Below are positions 5,725 to 6,623 of a stretch of DNA of 6,623 nt, in pieces. The notes under the pieces were generated by a model. That model worked only from the letters and a program-made list of their open reading frames with translations, did not search any database and was not told the origin of the DNA. The DNA comes from Pseudomonadota bacterium (GTDB lineage Bacteria; Pseudomonadota; Alphaproteobacteria; Rhizobiales; Rhizobiaceae): assembly GCA_023388675.1 (NCBI GenBank), contig JAEWFU010000169.1:1-6623 (forward strand), written 5' to 3'. Position numbers and translations under genes: made by a program. The number at the start of each line of letters is the position of its first letter. The first letter of the stretch is position 1.

Positions 5725-6623
5725 ATGGTGAGGCTCGCGGGGTTCCGCAGTTGCCTGATAGGGTTTTGGCTTCTGGCTGCATGTGTCGCGGCGCAGGCTC
5801 AGCTCTTCGAAACCAAGGCCAGGCAGGGCTTCATGATCGATGCCGACACTGGCACGGTTCTGTTTGCCAAGGACGCCGACACGCTGTTTCCGCCGGCCTC
5901 CCTGGCGAAACTGATGACGATGGAAGTCGTTTTCAATGCCATCAAGCTTGGCCGTCTGACGCTTGACGATGAATTTCAGGTGTCCGAGAACGCCTGGCGT
6001 ACCGGCGGGGCGCCGTCCAGAACGTCCACCATGTTTGCCGAGCTCGAATCTTCGATCCGCCTGGAAGACCTGATACAGGGCGTGATCGTGCAGTCGGCTA
6101 ATGACGGTTGCATCATCATCGCCGAAGGCATGGCGGGTTCGGAGGAAAATTTCGCCCAGCTCATGACGGAGCGCGCGCGAGAGATCGGTTTGACCAGATC
6201 GGTGTTCCGCAATTCGACCGGCTTGCCAGCCGAAGGCCAGCTCGTCACGGCACGCGAACTCGTGCTTTTGGCACAACATATCTGGCGCGAATACCCCGAA
6301 TTCTACCGCTACTACAGCCAGGGCGAGTTCACCTGGAACAAGATCCTCCAGCGCAACCGCAATCCGCTTCTGGCGCTCAACATAGGCGCAGACGGGCTCA
6401 AGACAGGTTTCACCGAAGAATCCGGCTATGCCATCGTCGGTTCCGTGCGTCGCGACAGCCGTCGACTGTTCGTCGCGCTGAGCGGAATGGAGAGCAACAA
6501 CCAGCGCGCGGAGGAATCGCGCCGTATCCTCGAATGGGGCATGCGCTCGTTCGAAAAGCTCGATCTCTACAAGGCCGGCGAGGTCGTTGGCGAGGCCAAG
6601 ACCTTCGGAGGCGAGAAGGGCGG
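5725..6623 (+). CDS. D-alanyl-D-alanine carboxypeptidase (PBP5/6 family), 3' end cut off
   Basis: Seen: 299 complete codons before the window ends. A Sec signal peptide (hydrophobic core SCLIGFWLLAACVAA, likely cleaved after AQA near residue 25) is followed by the penicillin-binding transpeptidase-like domain. All three active-site motifs are intact: S59-L-A-K62 (acylated Ser59), S124-A-N126 and K226-T-G228. Known: these low-molecular-mass penicillin-binding proteins remove the terminal D-Ala from peptidoglycan pentapeptides in the periplasm and often attach to the membrane by a C-terminal amphipathic helix, which would lie outside the window. The C-terminal PBP5-type domain appears to be starting (EKLDLYKAGEVV). 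The class is certain, but whether to call it dacA, dacC or dacF is not, so no symbol is given. It lies downstream of rlpA in the same direction and may be co-transcribed, although the 155-base gap also leaves room for its own promoter. Confidence 0.97.
   Translation, partial: MVRLAGFRSCLIGFWLLAACVAAQAQLFETKARQGFMIDADTGTVLFAKDADTLFPPASLAKLMTMEVVFNAIKLGRLTLDDEFQVSENAWRTGGAPSRTSTMFAELESSIRLEDLIQGVIVQSANDGCIIIAEGMAGSEENFAQLMTERAREIGLTRSVFRNSTGLPAEGQLVTARELVLLAQHIWREYPEFYRYYSQGEFTWNKILQRNRNPLLALNIGADGLKTGFTEESGYAIVGSVRRDSRRLFVALSGMESNNQRAEESRRILEWGMRSFEKLDLYKAGEVVGEAKTFGGEKG

Noticed and set aside
5377..6279. 300-codon open frame on the minus strand across the end of rlpA and the carboxypeptidase gene
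   Set aside because: It lies antisense to two firmly identified genes, and its protein is Arg/His-rich with no recognisable domain. Long antisense frames are common in GC-rich DNA.
1..6623. CRISPR array, insertion sequence, integrase or transposase
   Set aside because: No spaced direct repeats of 20-40 bases, no transposase or recombinase motifs and no terminal inverted repeats were found on either strand.

Overview
The window looks like the chromosome of an alphaproteobacterium of the order Rhizobiales, probably a Mesorhizobium relative. This rests on the GC-rich coding style, on an RlpA lipoprotein carrying DPBB and SPOR domains, and on that gene being followed by a D-alanyl-D-alanine carboxypeptidase. 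Taxonomy is inferred from protein style only, since no search could be run.

Positions 1-2799, all on the minus strand, hold a tightly packed operon of at least four genes. In order of transcription they are: a 79-residue acyl carrier protein, a 213-residue protein of unknown function, a membrane-anchored SGNH-fold (DltD/AlgX-like) protein, and an MBOAT O-acyltransferase that runs off the left edge. Each gene overlaps the next, by 10, 35 and 4 bases. The carrier, MBOAT and membrane-anchored SGNH parts match the logic of the Dlt (D-alanylation) machinery. The likely job is to move an acyl group from a dedicated carrier across the inner membrane onto a cell-envelope or secreted glycan. No activating ligase is visible; one could lie beyond the left edge.

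Positions 2800-3270 form a 471-base divergent intergenic region with three inverted repeats and four copies of ATAGCC. It probably controls both the operon and the gene to its right. Positions 3271-3948 (plus strand) encode a free-standing cytoplasmic SGNH/GDSL hydrolase with an unusually AT-rich 5' end. A terminator-like hairpin overlaps its stop codon.

Positions 4032-4121 (minus strand) are a complete tRNA-Ser(UGA) with encoded CCA. To its right lies conserved cell-envelope housekeeping: rlpA (4355-5569), a peptidoglycan lytic transglycosylase of the septum, and a PBP5/6-type D,D-carboxypeptidase (5725 to the right edge). Both act on peptidoglycan.

The tRNA therefore separates a conserved peptidoglycan block from an accessory-looking acylation block that lies on its 3' side. 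That is the arrangement expected if the left part was once inserted at the tRNA, but no integrase or repeat of the tRNA end is seen in the window.
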